This document shows positions 62,689 through 64,000 of a stretch of DNA of 64,000 nucleotides, one piece after another. Below the pieces are notes generated by a model that saw only the letters and a list, made by a program, of their open reading frames with translations, ran no database searches and was not told the origin of the DNA. Position 1 is the first letter of the stretch; every line of letters starts with the position of its first letter. Source of the DNA: Vitis vinifera (taxonomy: Eukaryota; Streptophyta; Magnoliopsida; Vitales; Vitaceae); contig NC_081815.1 of NCBI RefSeq assembly GCF_030704535.1, positions 7,016,501 through 7,080,500 on the forward strand, read 5' to 3'. A program made the position numbers and the translations under genes.

Positions 62689-64000
62689 TTAACTTTTAGA
62701 TTTTAAATGACGTTTGAAACTCATTCAAGCCTAGAATATAAATCACTTTGGGTAATAGCCTAATAACAATGAACTACTTTAATAGAGTCCACACCATATA
62801 CATAATACTGAATACAAACAATTATGAATCATAAAAAATACAAAATTTGGAGTATCTATTCAATTCAAGTCTATCAATTAGAAAAAAAGGAAATAAAACA
62901 TCAAACTGAGCAAGTTGATTTTCATAACCCACTAACTGAACTGTGCTTCATGGTTGTTGAAACCTAATCCGGTATGTTCTGTTTTGGTTGGGTTGGATTG
63001 TTTCTATTGATTTTTTGGTTTCCACTTATACCCTTAGCAACACGACCAGTTATAAAGCCAAGATAAAAAACAGTGCACTCAAACAGAATGTAGAAAAAAA
63101 AAAGGAACAAATATTTGAGGTATATCCAAGATTTGCTCTATGTAAATTAAACCCTTAAGAGTTTCAAGCTGTTGACAGTCAAGGTCGAAAAGGCAAAGAG
63201 ACTTATTCTCGAGTATTATTCCAATGAAACACCTAAAGAAAAACTGAGAACTCTTTTTGTAGAAAGATAAGAAATGGGTTTTGAGAAGTAACTAGGAGCA
63301 TGGACTCTTATCTTGATGATTTTGTCTAAGGCCAATGGTATGACCTAGTCTGGACAAGATTGCTTGTATCTGATACATGACCATCAATTCATCCCCTTTA
63401 GTTTAGTGAACCTTTGGGTGTCTCCTCATTTTTCTTTGCACCAGCATTGCTAGGGGCTAGCAATGGGTTGAGTCGGGGTGGAGGTGGGGTAAAGAACACC
63501 AAGAATTCCTCCCCAGTTAGGCTTTTCAATGCCTTTTGAAGCATTCTCATGCAATTCTCATTCCTTTATAGCTCAATGTCTCCATGTGGAAGGCAACTTA
63601 AGGCTTAACTTAAGAAGGTATAAAAGCCCATTTTGAATGGAGTAAAAGACGAGATAGCCTCTGGCCAATGTTTCAACCATCTTTGCTTTCAGATCACTGT
63701 TTTCTTCTATTGCACCATTAAGTTTAATCTTTCAGCACAATTTTGTATGTTAATGCTACAGTACTTCAAGTCTTTATCTTGATTCAATTTTTAGTAAGCT
63801 TGTCTTCTTCACTAATTTCAAGTTTCAACAGTTACATTAATGGAGACTCCAATGTTTCTTTCTGTTAGCTATTTTCATTAACTAGGAGAGGGACCCTTTT
63901 GGGCTGAACTCCTATGGATTTGTACATGTTTTACTCATCGATTTGGTGCAGTGTAGTTCAAATGGATTACCATGTATTTATTATTGTTTTGCTCTCTATT

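Larger units (their letters stand above)
57851..64000. other. Gene-free region
   Basis: No coding exon seen on either strand. A promoter-like CCTATAAATAGG lies at about 58360-58371 with no gene attached, possibly inside an old LTR. The two local duplications and the poly-T scars listed separately are the only defined structures. Confidence 0.55.

Overview
This is a stretch of nuclear DNA from a woody eudicot. Grapevine (Vitis) is my best guess, from the style of the coding sequence, the intron-rich genes and the mixture of transposons, but nothing in the window proves the species. Five host genes sit in AT-rich DNA full of retrotransposon debris. Exon boundaries were read by hand from GT/GC-AG junctions, unbroken reading frame across each junction, and family knowledge.

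Layout. 1-1140: tail of a decayed Copia element (minus strand). 5516-10778: MCM5, a replicative helicase subunit (+, 17 exons, 732 aa). 12318-17022: a plastid-type FAD-dependent oxidoreductase (+, 9 exons, 450 aa). 17499-19743: F-box gene copy 1 (minus, 350 aa) with a 5'UTR exon near 20611-20715. 20712-30030: LINEs in both orientations, one carrying a 1.24 kb hAT-type DNA transposon. 31345-37262: a plus-strand LINE followed by a Copia element with a perfect 5-bp target duplication. 38927-39046: possible first exon of a small unknown gene. 41793-45807: WDR76/CMR1-type WD40 gene (minus, 489 aa). 47090-53594: F-box gene copy 2 (minus, 356 aa), whose first coding intron holds a nearly complete Copia element. 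55738-57850: another LINE and another Copia remnant. 57851-64000: no gene recognised, only local duplications.

How the genes relate. MCM5 and the WDR76-like gene are unrelated in sequence, but both have a closely spaced pair of E2F-type sites about 90-130 bp upstream of the ATG, which predicts shared S-phase control. The two F-box loci are paralogous segments in the same orientation. Homology covers the coding exons (116 and 166 nt in both), a 5'UTR exon and promoter-side DNA. After duplication each copy received different insertions: a hAT-type MITE and a LINE in copy 1, a Copia element and a tandem-repeat expansion in copy 2.

The most unusual pattern is a set of very short retroposition scars of 25-106 bp. 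Each is a poly-T run, usually followed by the last few bases of a LINE 3' end, and each is flanked by a perfect 11-17 bp direct repeat. I found no CRISPR array, operon, tRNA or rRNA, and no sign of a new multi-gene system.
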